In this document: piece by piece, positions 16,223 to 24,702 of the stretch
Numbering within the stretch: position 1 is the stretch's first letter
How the letters are laid out: every line of letters starts with the position of its first letter
Assembly (NCBI RefSeq): GCF_017315755.1
Contig: NZ_JAFLRJ010000138.1
Span: 1 to 36,433, forward strand
Direction: 5' to 3'
Length of the DNA: 36,433 nucleotides
Origin: Streptomyces beijiangensis
GTDB taxonomy: Bacteria; Actinomycetota; Actinomycetes; Streptomycetales; Streptomycetaceae
Program-made: the position numbers and the translations under genes
Notes under the pieces: generated by a model
Told to the model about the DNA's origin: nothing
Seen by the model: the letters and a program-made list of their open reading frames with translations, nothing else
The model's database searches: none

Positions 16223-16253
16223 CGGCCGGAAGCCTACGTGAGGCTTCCGGCCG
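16223..16253 (-). terminator. Hairpin terminator between rmlC and proB
   Basis: A perfect 13-bp stem (16223-16235 with 16241-16253) and a 5-base loop ACGTG lie about 80 bases past the rmlC stop and 50 bases before the proB start. It closes the wall-polymer transcript. Confidence 0.8.
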
Positions 16254-16330
16254 CGCGCTCGGGGGTTTCCGGCGGGGGTCCGGGGCCCGCGGCGCCGGCC
16301 GCTGGTGATTCAGCCCCCCGGGAGATGCAG

Positions 16331-16936
16331 TCAGCGGGTGGGACGGCCGCTCAGCCGCGTACGGAAGGAGACGCAGTCCTCGTATTTCGGCAACAGGCCC
16401 TGCGCCTCCGCCTCGGCGAGGGTCGGCGCCTGCGCGTCCTTCGGGGACAGCAGCGGCTCGATGCCCTCCGGCCACTCGATGGCCAGATCGGCGTCGAGCG
16501 GGTTGATGCCGTGCTCGCGGGTGGGTGCGTAACCCTCCGAGCAGAGGTAGACGACGGTCGCGTCGTCGGTCAGTGCGAAGAAGGCGTGGCCGAGGCCCTC
16601 GGAGAGGTAGACCGCGTGGTGGGTCTCGTCGTCGAGGCGGACGATCTCCCACTGCTTGTACGTCGGGGAGCCGACGCGGATGTCGACGATCACGTCGAGG
16701 ATCGCACCGCGCACGCACTTGACGTACTTGGCCTGGCTGGGCGGCACGTCGGCGAAGTGGATGCCGCGCAGGGAACCCCGCTTGGAGACCGAGCAGTTGG
16801 CCTGTACGAGGTCGAGGTCCTGACCGGTGGCCTCACGGAAGTCCGCGCCGCGGAACCACTCGTGGAAGCTGCCGCGGTCGTCGGGGAAGACCTTCGGCTC
16901 GTGGACCCAGGCACCTTCGATGGAGAGAGGTCGCAT
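16331..16936 (-). CDS. rfbC: dTDP-4-dehydrorhamnose 3,5-epimerase RmlC
   Basis: The 201-residue cupin enzyme is the third step of dTDP-L-rhamnose synthesis. The catalytic histidine is His60 in GSLRGIHF. The family segments DDRGSFHEWF, YVKCVRGAILDVIVDIR, HAFFALTDDATVVYL and EHGINPLDADLAIEWP are all present. The length is usual for the family. It is last in the minus-strand locus, 51 bases after the TarS-like gene. The other three rhamnose genes are at 20.0 kb and 22.5-24.6 kb. Confidence 0.95.
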   Translation of the reverse strand: MRPLSIEGAWVHEPKVFPDDRGSFHEWFRGADFREATGQDLDLVQANCSVSKRGSLRGIHFADVPPSQAKYVKCVRGAILDVIVDIRVGSPTYKQWEIVRLDDETHHAVYLSEGLGHAFFALTDDATVVYLCSEGYAPTREHGINPLDADLAIEWPEGIEPLLSPKDAQAPTLAEAEAQGLLPKYEDCVSFRTRLSGRPTR

Positions 16937-16987
16937 GTTGTGTCGCGTTTCCTTTGTACGTGTTTGTGCGTGGGGGTGCTGTGGAGG

Positions 16988-18973
16988 CTACTTCACCAGG
17001 GTGCGCTTGATCCGTCCGGCCACCCGGCGCAGCAGCGAGCGCTTCCGCGGTGCGGCCTGGCGGGCCGTCCTCGCGGCCTTCGTGGCTGCCTTGGACGCCG
17101 TGGCCGCGCCGTCGACCGACGCGGTCGTGACGACCTTCGCCGTGCCGTCCGCGGCGACCTCGAGGCCGACCGGCAGCACGGTCCAGCGCGGGGCGCCGCG
17201 CTTGGCCGACGGCAGCCCTAGCTCGATGCGCACCCGGCGGCCCGCGAGGCCTTCGGCGGGCAGTTCGGCCGACAGTACGGCGGCCTCATCGCCCGGTTCC
17301 AGCGAGGCGTCAGCCTCGAAGGACCTGCCGTCAGCCGGCGACTTGAACCGCACCTTGACGGCCTCGGTCCCCGCCGGGTCCAGCCGCAGCGGCAGGGCGA
17401 TGCTCCGGCCGTCGAGCGTGACGTCCTGCGGGGTGATTCCCTGGACCTCGCGGTCGAACTTGCTGGTGGCGTGGTCGACGTCGAGAGAGAGGTTGCCGGG
17501 CCCTTCGGTCCAGTACGGAAGGACCAGGCGGCGCGGCGAACCGGTGAGCGAGCCCCTGCGGCTGTTCGTCACGCTGTCGGGGTGCAGGGAGCCGAGCCGG
17601 GCGGTCTTGGCCCATGCGGCGATGTTGACCCGCAGGAAGACGTCCCAGATGCTGCTGGACAGCGGCGCCCCGTTGGCCCCGGTCTCCGGGTCGACGGTCG
17701 CCTGCGCGCGGAGGAAGAAGCGGAAGGATCCGTCCTCGTTCTCCTCCCTCACCCGCGTCAGCTGACACGGCTGGTAGAACTCCGCGGCGGTGGTCCGCTC
17801 CCGTACGACCAGATCGACGCTGCTCCTGTCGAGCGCGAACGCGACATCGGCCCCGAGCTCGGTGAACAGGTCGAGGTGGTCCCCGTCGTCCTCGCGGCGG
17901 AAGGGGAGCGGCTTGTCCTCGAAGGTGTACTCGGCGGTGAAGTCGACCTTGAGCTTCTCGTCCTCCCAGGCCAGGCCCTCAAGCCGCCCGACGGGCCGCA
18001 TCTGTGCCTCGGACTCGGCGAGCTTCTCGAGTTCGGGGAGCTTGTCGGCGACGATCAGCTGGACGACAGCCCGCTGGATCGGGGACATCCCGCCCATGAC
18101 GCCAGGGCCGAAGCGCTCCTCGGTCACCTTCCGGATCTCGGTGAAGAGCTCGGCGCGGTAGTCCTCCGGCAGGCTCAGCAGCCGCTGCCCGCGCAGCCGT
18201 TCGACCATCTCGTTGCGCAGCCAGCGGCGGTGGAGCATGTCGCGGACGGATCCGGGCTCGGTGTGGCGGTCGACGACGTCCAGGGCCTCGCGGAGGTTCG
18301 TGAAGTACCCCACCGGGTCGAAGCGCTGGAAGCCCGCGTTCGAGGCGTCGTCGCGCTTGATGTGGTAGTAGCAGAGGTAATCGCTGAGCACCGAGACATT
18401 GGAGGCCAGCAGATAGGCCTCGGCGACGAAGACATGGTCCTCGAGCCGCCGACGGCCCTCCTTGAAGCGGAGATTGTGCCGGTCCAGGAATTCCTTGCGG
18501 AACATCTTGTGCGGGGTGAGGCTGCCGATCAGGCCGGAGTTCCTGACCGACATACGCGGCTGATTCGCACGGAACAGCGCAAGCGGAACAGGACGGCCTT
18601 TTCCTGCCATCTTGCCGAGAATGACATCGGCCTCGTTGGCGACGCCGTAGTCGTACATCCGCTCAAGCGCTTCGTCGCCGATCCAGTCGTCGTTGTCGAC
18701 GAACATCACGAACTCGCCCTGCGCTGCGGCTATTCCGACATTCCGCGGCTTCCCGGACCAGCCGGAGGGCTCCTGATGGATGACGTGCATGTGCGGGTGC
18801 TCGGCGGCGAGCGCGTCCAGCCGGGCGGGTGTCGCGTCGGTCGAGCCGTCGTTCACGAAGATCGCTTCGTACTCGTCGTCCGGCAGGCTCTGGCGGAGGA
18901 GCGAGGCAATGCAGTCCTCGATGTACTCGCCCGGGTTGTACACCGGGATGACCACGCTCACCTTGACGGCCAT
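16988..18973 (-). CDS. TarS-like GT2 teichoic-acid glycosyltransferase
   Basis: The 661-residue protein has an N-terminal GT-A domain with NDGSTD (41-46), the GKPRNVG segment, the metal site FVDNDDW (91-97), and a likely catalytic base in LEDHVF (177-182). These, and GSLTPHKMFRKEFL and SNVSVLSDYLCYYH, line up closely with staphylococcal TarS, which adds beta-GlcNAc to ribitol teichoic acid. A later IWDVFLRVNI (442-451) matches TarS IWDVFLEVQI, in its C-terminal part. The last 40 residues are Ala/Lys/Arg-rich and could bind membrane or polyanionic polymer. The donor is unknown: UDP-GlcNAc by homology, or dTDP-rhamnose by context. Confidence 0.88.
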   Translation of the reverse strand: MAVKVSVVIPVYNPGEYIEDCIASLLRQSLPDDEYEAIFVNDGSTDATPARLDALAAEHPHMHVIHQEPSGWSGKPRNVGIAAAQGEFVMFVDNDDWIGDEALERMYDYGVANEADVILGKMAGKGRPVPLALFRANQPRMSVRNSGLIGSLTPHKMFRKEFLDRHNLRFKEGRRRLEDHVFVAEAYLLASNVSVLSDYLCYYHIKRDDASNAGFQRFDPVGYFTNLREALDVVDRHTEPGSVRDMLHRRWLRNEMVERLRGQRLLSLPEDYRAELFTEIRKVTEERFGPGVMGGMSPIQRAVVQLIVADKLPELEKLAESEAQMRPVGRLEGLAWEDEKLKVDFTAEYTFEDKPLPFRREDDGDHLDLFTELGADVAFALDRSSVDLVVRERTTAAEFYQPCQLTRVREENEDGSFRFFLRAQATVDPETGANGAPLSSSIWDVFLRVNIAAWAKTARLGSLHPDSVTNSRRGSLTGSPRRLVLPYWTEGPGNLSLDVDHATSKFDREVQGITPQDVTLDGRSIALPLRLDPAGTEAVKVRFKSPADGRSFEADASLEPGDEAAVLSAELPAEGLAGRRVRIELGLPSAKRGAPRWTVLPVGLEVAADGTAKVVTTASVDGAATASKAATKAARTARQAAPRKRSLLRRVAGRIKRTLVK

Positions 18974-19167
18974 GCAGAAACCTCATCTGGAATCAGGATT
19001 TTCGGCGCGATGCCTCAGCTTCGGCGCACGCCCCTCAGGATATCCGGTACAGACGCCAGCTCCGCCGGGCCCGAGGGAGCACCGGCGGAGCAATGGGAAG
19101 GCTGTGAAATGCCTTTGTGACGGCCCGGTTTCGAAATCGGCCGCCCGTATACGGAACAGCCTGTCCG

Positions 19168-19989
19168 TTACGCGAGCGCCTCGATCTTGCGGCGCACGTC
19201 GGTGAATGCCGAACGCGAACGGCGCAGATTACGGGCGCGGATCAGACCCGGCCAGAAATCGGCACGGAGCAGCGCCTCGGGAGACACCGCCGTCTTGCGC
19301 GTCAGGACCTCATCGGGGACATCCTGGGGGTCGTCGACGATGTACTCCTCCAGAATGGAGTCGTACTTCGACTTCAGTACGGAATTCTCCGGGTCGGCGC
19401 CGAAGATGAGCACCTGGCCGGTCGGCGCGGTGTCCACCTCGACGACCACCAGGTCGGGGCGGAAGCGGCGCAGCACGGTCGCCACCTTGAAGACGTCGCC
19501 GGTCCAGGCGCCGGTGTGCCGGTCGCGGGCCGCCTCGTCGATGTTGCGCGGCAGCATGTCGTCGAGCACGATCACGCTCGACCAGTGCGAGTGACGCTCG
19601 ACGTTCATGAAGTCACGCAGTGCGAACTCGAAGATGTGCATACCGTCGATGAAGGACAGTTCGAGCTTCGGGTCGCCGCCGAGCAGATGCAGCGGATCCT
19701 TGCGGGCGAGCGCACGGAAGGGGTTACGGCCCGTCCGCAGGTGCAGCAGCGGATCCTTGCGTGCGAAGAAGTCGTCGCTGGTCGCCTTGACCAGGTGGAC
19801 GTCGCAGCTGAGCGAGGTCACCACCTTGAAAGCGGGGTCGATCGCTACCGTCGGAACCCGGGAGAGTGCCAGGCTCCGGCCGTCGTTGACCCCGATCTCC
19901 AGATAGTTACGGGGCTTGTACACATGGTGCAGATTGCGGAGAAAGTCATGGCGGTGCAGTGGAAACAGCCCCTTCACCGAAAAAGTCAA
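19168..19989 (-). CDS. Class I SAM-dependent methyltransferase
   Basis: The 273-residue protein begins with a basic segment. It then shows the Rossmann-fold SAM site YLEIGVNDGRSLALS (about 30-44), an acidic AIDPAF after the second strand, and ELSFIDGMHIFEFALRDF followed by VIVLDDMLP. This pattern fits the Methyltransf_24 type found in cell-surface polysaccharide loci. In context it may O-methylate a sugar or polyol of the wall polymer. The acceptor is not shown by the sequence. It lies between rmlD (58 bases) and the TarS-like gene (194 bases with no visible gene). Confidence 0.82.
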   Translation of the reverse strand: MTFSVKGLFPLHRHDFLRNLHHVYKPRNYLEIGVNDGRSLALSRVPTVAIDPAFKVVTSLSCDVHLVKATSDDFFARKDPLLHLRTGRNPFRALARKDPLHLLGGDPKLELSFIDGMHIFEFALRDFMNVERHSHWSSVIVLDDMLPRNIDEAARDRHTGAWTGDVFKVATVLRRFRPDLVVVEVDTAPTGQVLIFGADPENSVLKSKYDSILEEYIVDDPQDVPDEVLTRKTAVSPEALLRADFWPGLIRARNLRRSRSAFTDVRRKIEALA

Positions 19990-20047
19990 CTGGCTTGATT
20001 TCGGATGAACTTACTGCGTAGCGGGGCTGTCCGTAAACACCTGCAGG

Positions 20048-20926
20048 TCAGTCGGTTGCCACAAGATTCGGAAAGGCCTTGCGAAGGGCTTCCGACCAGC
20101 CCTGAATGGGCTCGATTCCGGCTGCCGACCAGCGGTCGTGGCCCAGCACGCTGTACGCGGGCCGGGGAGCAGGCCGTACGAAGGCCGCACTGGTGGTCGG
20201 GCGGACCCGCTCGGGGTCGGCGCCCAGCGCCTCGAAGATGGCCCGGGTGAAGCCGAACCAGGTCGTCTCGCCGCCGCTGGTGCCGTGGTAGACACCGGCC
20301 GGCGCGGTCCCCGCGAGGGCGCCGCGGCCGAGCAGGACCAGGCGGTCGGCCAGGTCGGCGGTCCAGGTGGGCTGGCCGCGCTGGTCGTCGACGACGTCCA
20401 GGGTGTCCTTGATGCCTTCGAGCTTGATCATCGTCTTGACGAAGTTGGGGCCGCCCGCCCCGTACAGCCAGGCGGTACGGACCACATAGCCGGTCTCTGG
20501 CAGCAGCTCCAGGACCGCCTGCTCCCCCGCCAGCTTGGTGCGCCCGTACGCGCTGCGCGGCCCTGTGGGCGCGTCCTCGGCGTACGGCTTCTCGCCGTCG
20601 CCCGCGAAGACATAGTCCGTGGAGACCTGCAGCAGGACGACACCCTGCTCCGCGCAGGCCTCGGCGAGGCGCCGGGGCCCGTCCCCGTTGATCGCCAGCG
20701 CCTCGTCCTCGCGGGACTCGGCGTCGTCCACGGCCGTCCAGGCGGCGCAGTTGACGACGACGGCGGGGCGGTGCTCGGCCAGGGAGGCGCGCACGGCGGC
20801 GGCGTCCGTGATGTCGAGCGCCTTGCGGTCCAGGCCCACGGCCCGCTCACCGTCCCCGGCCAGTCGGGCCATGACGTCCTGCCCGAGCATTCCGCCCGCT
20901 CCGGTGATCAACCAGCTGCCGCTCAT
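20048..20926 (-). CDS. rfbD: dTDP-4-dehydrorhamnose reductase RmlD
   Basis: The 292-residue SDR-type enzyme makes dTDP-L-rhamnose in the last step of the pathway. The N-terminal GAGGMLGQD nucleotide-binding loop, LQVSTDYVFAGDGEKPY, and the catalytic YGRTK (SAYGRTKLAGEQ) are present. ATG 20926 is preferred over GTG 20962 because GGGAG precedes it and the Rossmann strand starts a few residues later. It follows the FG-GAP gene by 45 bases and precedes the methyltransferase by 58 bases, so it may share a transcript with either. Confidence 0.95.
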   Translation of the reverse strand: MSGSWLITGAGGMLGQDVMARLAGDGERAVGLDRKALDITDAAAVRASLAEHRPAVVVNCAAWTAVDDAESREDEALAINGDGPRRLAEACAEQGVVLLQVSTDYVFAGDGEKPYAEDAPTGPRSAYGRTKLAGEQAVLELLPETGYVVRTAWLYGAGGPNFVKTMIKLEGIKDTLDVVDDQRGQPTWTADLADRLVLLGRGALAGTAPAGVYHGTSGGETTWFGFTRAIFEALGADPERVRPTTSAAFVRPAPRPAYSVLGHDRWSAAGIEPIQGWSEALRKAFPNLVATD

Positions 20927-20971
20927 ACCGCTCCCGCTTTCCTCACGTGCCTGCGTACGCACCGAGCCTAG

Positions 20972-22360
20972 TCAGCCCAGCACGAACCCGAACCACGCGG
21001 CCGTGGCAGGAGCTCCGATGCCCTTCGGTCCGAAGAGCAGCGCGGCGTCGGTGGTGATGCCCTCCGGGCGTCCCCTCAGCAGCCAGACGGCGCCGTTCCT
21101 CGCGTCCTCGAAGGTGGCCGAGGCGGCCAGGTCGGCGTAGCCGTTGCCGTTGATGTCGACGAGACGCACCGCGGAGCCGAACGCGTCGCCCTTCTCGGCG
21201 GCCCCGGGGACCGCAGCGGTGTCCTGGCTGAAGGACTGCGCGCCGGTTCCCGTCAGCCCGGCCTTGGAGCCCTTCAGCAGGGTCACCGAGCCCGTGCTCT
21301 CGATGGTGCCGATCGCCTCGCCGGGCGACCCCACCGCGACGTCGTCGATGCCGTCGCCGGTCACGTCACCGACGGCCAAGGAGTCACCGAAGCCGTCCGC
21401 ACCCTCGGAGGCTCCCGGGACGCCCGGAGTGTTCTGGGTGAAGTCCGAGACAGGTCCGCTGAGACCGGTCTTGGAGCCATAGGTGACCACGACGTGGTTC
21501 CCGTTCCCCCCGATGAAGTCGTCGTACCCGTCGCCGTTCACGTCCCCCAGCCCGACCGTGCCGCTGGAGGCACCGCTCCCGTGGTAGTCACCGTCCCTGT
21601 CGGCCAGCCCCGAGGCGCTGCCGTAGAGGAAGTACGAGTTGTTGTTTCCCTCGCCCTGGTACGCGCCGACCGCCAGGTCCGCGTAGCCGTCGTGGTTGAC
21701 GTCCCCGCTCACCGCCGAGATCACCTCGGTGGCGCCGATCCTGCTCGCGCTGAAGTCGGCCGTCCTGGCGGGCTTCCCGGCCCGTGAGACCGGTCCGAAC
21801 CAGATCACGGCCTCCGTACCGGCCGGATCGTCGTGCCTGGAGTGCGCGGTGCGGAAGAGCGCCACGTCCGTCTTGCCGTCACCGTTGAAGTCGCCGGTCT
21901 GCGAGAGCGAGCGGTACTTCGGTACGGAGGTGCCGCTCGACAGCCCGCTCGGCGAGCCCCAGACGATGACCGAGTCCTCGCCGCCGATGCCGCCGACGAC
22001 CAGGTCGGCGTAACCGTCGCCGTCAAGGTCCCCGTGGGAGAGGGTGTACCCGAAGCCGACGCCCGCCTCGGGCGCGCCCGGGATCCCGGTCGTGGCCCGG
22101 CTGATCACGGTGCGGTTCGCGGTGGAGAGTCCGTGCGGGCCGCCGTACATCACGGCCGCGTACCCGGCGTCGGCCAGCCCGCTCACCGTGCCCCTGGTGC
22201 CGCTGACCGCGAGGTCCGCGTATCCGTCCCCGTTGAAGTCGTCCTGTACGGAAGCCTTCGCCGCCGGAGCGGCCGCCACCGCGCCGCCAACACCGCCCGC
22301 GATCAGCGCACCGGCGGCGCCGACCGCCAGCAGGGACAGACGAGTTCGCCTCAGGTTCAT
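20972..22360 (-). CDS. Secreted FG-GAP/VCBS repeat protein (predicted 7-blade beta-propeller)
   Basis: The protein is 462 residues. A signal peptide (MNLRRTRLSLLAVGAAGALI... with an Ala-rich cleavage region near 30-36) precedes seven Asp-rich calcium-loop repeats: DFNGDGYAD, DLDGDGYAD, DFNGDGKTD, DVNHDGYAD, DVNGDGYDD, DVTGDGIDD, DINGNGYAD. Each is followed by a hydrophobic strand (LAVSG, LVVGG and so on), as in integrin-alpha-like propellers. ATG 22360 follows GGAAGG; the frame extends to 22393 but lacks a better start. Such proteins usually bind surface carbohydrate or proteins. Its place inside a rhamnose/teichoic-acid locus suggests an extracellular role with that polymer, which is inference. 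Confidence 0.85.
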   Translation of the reverse strand: MNLRRTRLSLLAVGAAGALIAGGVGGAVAAAPAAKASVQDDFNGDGYADLAVSGTRGTVSGLADAGYAAVMYGGPHGLSTANRTVISRATTGIPGAPEAGVGFGYTLSHGDLDGDGYADLVVGGIGGEDSVIVWGSPSGLSSGTSVPKYRSLSQTGDFNGDGKTDVALFRTAHSRHDDPAGTEAVIWFGPVSRAGKPARTADFSASRIGATEVISAVSGDVNHDGYADLAVGAYQGEGNNNSYFLYGSASGLADRDGDYHGSGASSGTVGLGDVNGDGYDDFIGGNGNHVVVTYGSKTGLSGPVSDFTQNTPGVPGASEGADGFGDSLAVGDVTGDGIDDVAVGSPGEAIGTIESTGSVTLLKGSKAGLTGTGAQSFSQDTAAVPGAAEKGDAFGSAVRLVDINGNGYADLAASATFEDARNGAVWLLRGRPEGITTDAALLFGPKGIGAPATAAWFGFVLG

Positions 22361-22403
22361 CGAACGGCCTTCCGAAGACAGTGTCATGACCACTCAAAAA
22401 GAC

Positions 22404-22459
22404 TCGCCGGGGCGGAAGTTGGTTGCACCGTAAAGGAGTGCAACCTTCCGCCCCGGCGA
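22404..22459 (-). terminator. Long hairpin terminator after rmlB
   Basis: Arms of 15 and 7 bp, separated by a 3-base bulge on one side, pair 22404-22428 with 22438-22459 around a 9-base loop. It lies about 20 bases after the rmlB stop and 40 bases before the FG-GAP start, which suggests that rmlA-rmlB and the FG-GAP gene are different transcription units. Confidence 0.85.
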
Positions 22460-22481
22460 ACAGGGTCTCTCACACCTCGTG

Positions 22482-23495
22482 TCAGGCGATCGAGGCGCGC
22501 TCCTTCAGCGGCTCCCACCAGGCACGATTGTCGCGGTACCACTGCACCGTCTCGGCCAGGCCCTGCTCGAAGCTCTTGCGCGGTACGTAACCGAGCTCCT
22601 CGCGGATCTTGGTGCAGTCCACCGAGTAGCGGCGGTCGTGGCCCTTGCGGTCCTCGACGTACTCCACGCTCTCGTCCCAGTTCGCCCCGCACGCATCGAG
22701 CAGCATCCCGGTGAGCTCCTTGTTGGAGAGCTCCGTGCCGCCGCCGATGTTGTAGACCTCGCCCGCGCGGCCCTTGGTGCGGACCAGCTCGATGCCCTGG
22801 ACGTGGTCGTCGATGTGCAGCCAGTCGCGGACGTTGGCGCCGTCGCCGTACAGCGGCACCTTCTTGCCGTCCAGCAGATTGGTCACGAAGAGGGGGATGA
22901 CCTTCTCCGGGAAGTGGTGGTGCCCGTAGTTGTTGGAGCAGCGGGTCACCCGCACGTCGAGGCCGTGTGTGCGGTGGTACGACAGCGCGATCAGGTCGCT
23001 GGAGGCCTTCGCCGATGAGTACGGCGAGTTGGGCTCCAGCGGGTGGGTCTCGGGCCAGGAGCCCTCGTCGATCGAGCCGTAGACCTCGTCGGTGGAGATG
23101 TGCACGAAGGTCTTGATGCCGGCCCGGTGGGCCGCGTCGATCAGGGTGTGGGTGCCCACGACGTTCGTACGGACGAACTCGGCGCCCCCGTCGATGGAAC
23201 GGTCGACGTGCGACTCGGCGGCGAAGTGCACCACCTGGTCGTGGTCGGCCATCAGCCCGGCGACCAGCTCGGGGTCGCAGATGTCGCCCTCGACGAAGGC
23301 GAAGCCGGAGTGGTCGCGCACCTCGTCGAGGTTGGCCGGGTTGCCCGCGTAGGTGAGCTTGTCGAGCACCGTGATCGCCACGTCGCCCGGGCCCTCGGCA
23401 CCGAGCACCGTACGGACGTAGTGGGAGCCGATGAAACCGGCGCCGCCGGTCACCAGAATCCGGGTTGGGCGGGCGGGAGAAGAAGGGGTCGTCAT
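22482..23495 (-). CDS. rfbB: dTDP-glucose 4,6-dehydratase RmlB
   Basis: The 337-residue SDR-type enzyme is the second step of dTDP-rhamnose synthesis. The NAD-binding VTGGAGFIGSHYV, the catalytic HISTDEVYG (Thr-Asp-Glu) and the YSSAKASSD (YxxxK) motifs are present. The segment with the family's NNYGHHHFPEKVIPLF is also clear. The ATG overlaps the rmlA stop as ATGA, so the two genes are translationally coupled. A strong hairpin follows the stop. Confidence 0.97.
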   Translation of the reverse strand: MTTPSSPARPTRILVTGGAGFIGSHYVRTVLGAEGPGDVAITVLDKLTYAGNPANLDEVRDHSGFAFVEGDICDPELVAGLMADHDQVVHFAAESHVDRSIDGGAEFVRTNVVGTHTLIDAAHRAGIKTFVHISTDEVYGSIDEGSWPETHPLEPNSPYSSAKASSDLIALSYHRTHGLDVRVTRCSNNYGHHHFPEKVIPLFVTNLLDGKKVPLYGDGANVRDWLHIDDHVQGIELVRTKGRAGEVYNIGGGTELSNKELTGMLLDACGANWDESVEYVEDRKGHDRRYSVDCTKIREELGYVPRKSFEQGLAETVQWYRDNRAWWEPLKERASIA

Positions 23496-24559
23496 GAAGA
23501 AATCTGCACCTTGCTGTGGTCGCCGAGCACGAGTCGGTGAGCTGCGGGGTTACGGGGGGCGGGGGTCACCTCGACGTCGCGGCCGATGAGCGAGGCCTCG
23601 ACGCGGCGCACGCCCGTGATGGAGGCGCCCCGCAGAACGATGGAGTACTCGATCTCGCTGTCCTCGATCCGGCATCCCTCTGAGACCGAGGTGAAGGGAC
23701 CGACGTACGCGTCGCTGATCACGGTGTTCGCGCCGATGATCGCGGGTCCGACGATGCGCGATCCTGTGACCTGGGCACCCGCCTCGACGCGGACCCGGCC
23801 GATGATCTCGCTGGCCTCGTCGACCGTGCCCTCGATGACGGGCTCGACCGTCTCCAGGACGGACCGGTTGACCTCCAGCATGTCGGTGACGTTGCCGGTG
23901 TCCTTCCAGTACCCGGAGATGGTCGTGGAGCGCACATCGCGCTTCTCGTCGATCAGCCACTGGATGGCGTGCGTGATCTCCAGCTCGCCGCGCCCGGACG
24001 GCTCGATGGACCGTACGGCCTCGTGGATCGCCGGGGTGAAGAGATAGACGCCGACCAGCGCCAGGTCGCTCTTGGGGACCTTCGGCTTCTCCTCCAGGGC
24101 CACCACACGGCCGCCGGCATCGAGCTCGGCGACACCGAAGGAGGTGGGGTTGGGGACCTTGGTGAGCAGGATCTGGGCGGCGGGGCGGTCGCTGCGGAAG
24201 CCCTCGACAAGACCGGTGATGCCACCGACGATGAAGTTGTCACCGAGGTACATCACGAAGTCGTCGTCGCCCAGGAAGTCCTTGGCGATGAGCACGGCGT
24301 GGGCCAGGCCCAGCGGCGCGTCCTGCGGGATGTAGGTGACCTTGACGCCGAAGCGGGATCCGTCACCGACGGCTTCGCGGATCTCGGCGGCGGTGTCGCC
24401 GACGACGATCCCGATCTCGGTGATGCCCGCGTCGGCGATGGCCTCGATGCCGTAGAAGAGCACCGGCTTGTTGGCCACCGGCACGAGCTGCTTGGCGGAG
24501 GTGTGCGTGATCGGGCGCAGACGGGTGCCCGCCCCGCCGGAGAGTATGAGTGCCTTCAC
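23492..24559 (-). CDS. rfbA: Glucose-1-phosphate thymidylyltransferase RmlA (long, LbH form)
   Basis: The 355-residue enzyme makes dTDP-glucose, the first step of rhamnose synthesis. The nucleotidyltransferase signature LSGGAGTRLRPITHTSAKQL and MYLGDNFIVGG are clear. Unlike the short RmlA (about 290 residues), this form has a C-terminal left-handed beta-helix of hexapeptide repeats (from about 255, IIGRVRVEAGAQVTGSRIVG). That layout is typical of actinobacterial and antibiotic-sugar homologues such as StrD. GTG 24559 is chosen because the protein then begins MKALILSGG, the family start. It is coupled to rmlB. Confidence 0.95.
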   Translation of the reverse strand: MKALILSGGAGTRLRPITHTSAKQLVPVANKPVLFYGIEAIADAGITEIGIVVGDTAAEIREAVGDGSRFGVKVTYIPQDAPLGLAHAVLIAKDFLGDDDFVMYLGDNFIVGGITGLVEGFRSDRPAAQILLTKVPNPTSFGVAELDAGGRVVALEEKPKVPKSDLALVGVYLFTPAIHEAVRSIEPSGRGELEITHAIQWLIDEKRDVRSTTISGYWKDTGNVTDMLEVNRSVLETVEPVIEGTVDEASEIIGRVRVEAGAQVTGSRIVGPAIIGANTVISDAYVGPFTSVSEGCRIEDSEIEYSIVLRGASITGVRRVEASLIGRDVEVTPAPRNPAAHRLVLGDHSKVQISS

Positions 24560-24638
24560 GTTTCCTGTCCCATGCCCAGTCGTAGCCGGAAGTTCGGCAT
24601 CCGTTCCCTCGAATCCTATCCGCGGTGTATGAGAAGCG

Positions 24639-24678
24639 ACTGTGGCCGCCTGCGCAAGTGAGCACAGACAGCCACAGT
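24639..24678 (-). terminator. Weak inverted repeat downstream of the polymerase gene
   Basis: ACTGTGGC (24639-24646) and GCCACAGT (24671-24678) are separated by 24 bases in the 143-base gap between the polymerase stop and rmlA. It may be a loose terminator or a regulatory stem. It is not strong. Confidence 0.35.
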
Positions 24679-24702
24679 TGGTCACGCAGGGTTACGCACT
24701 GA

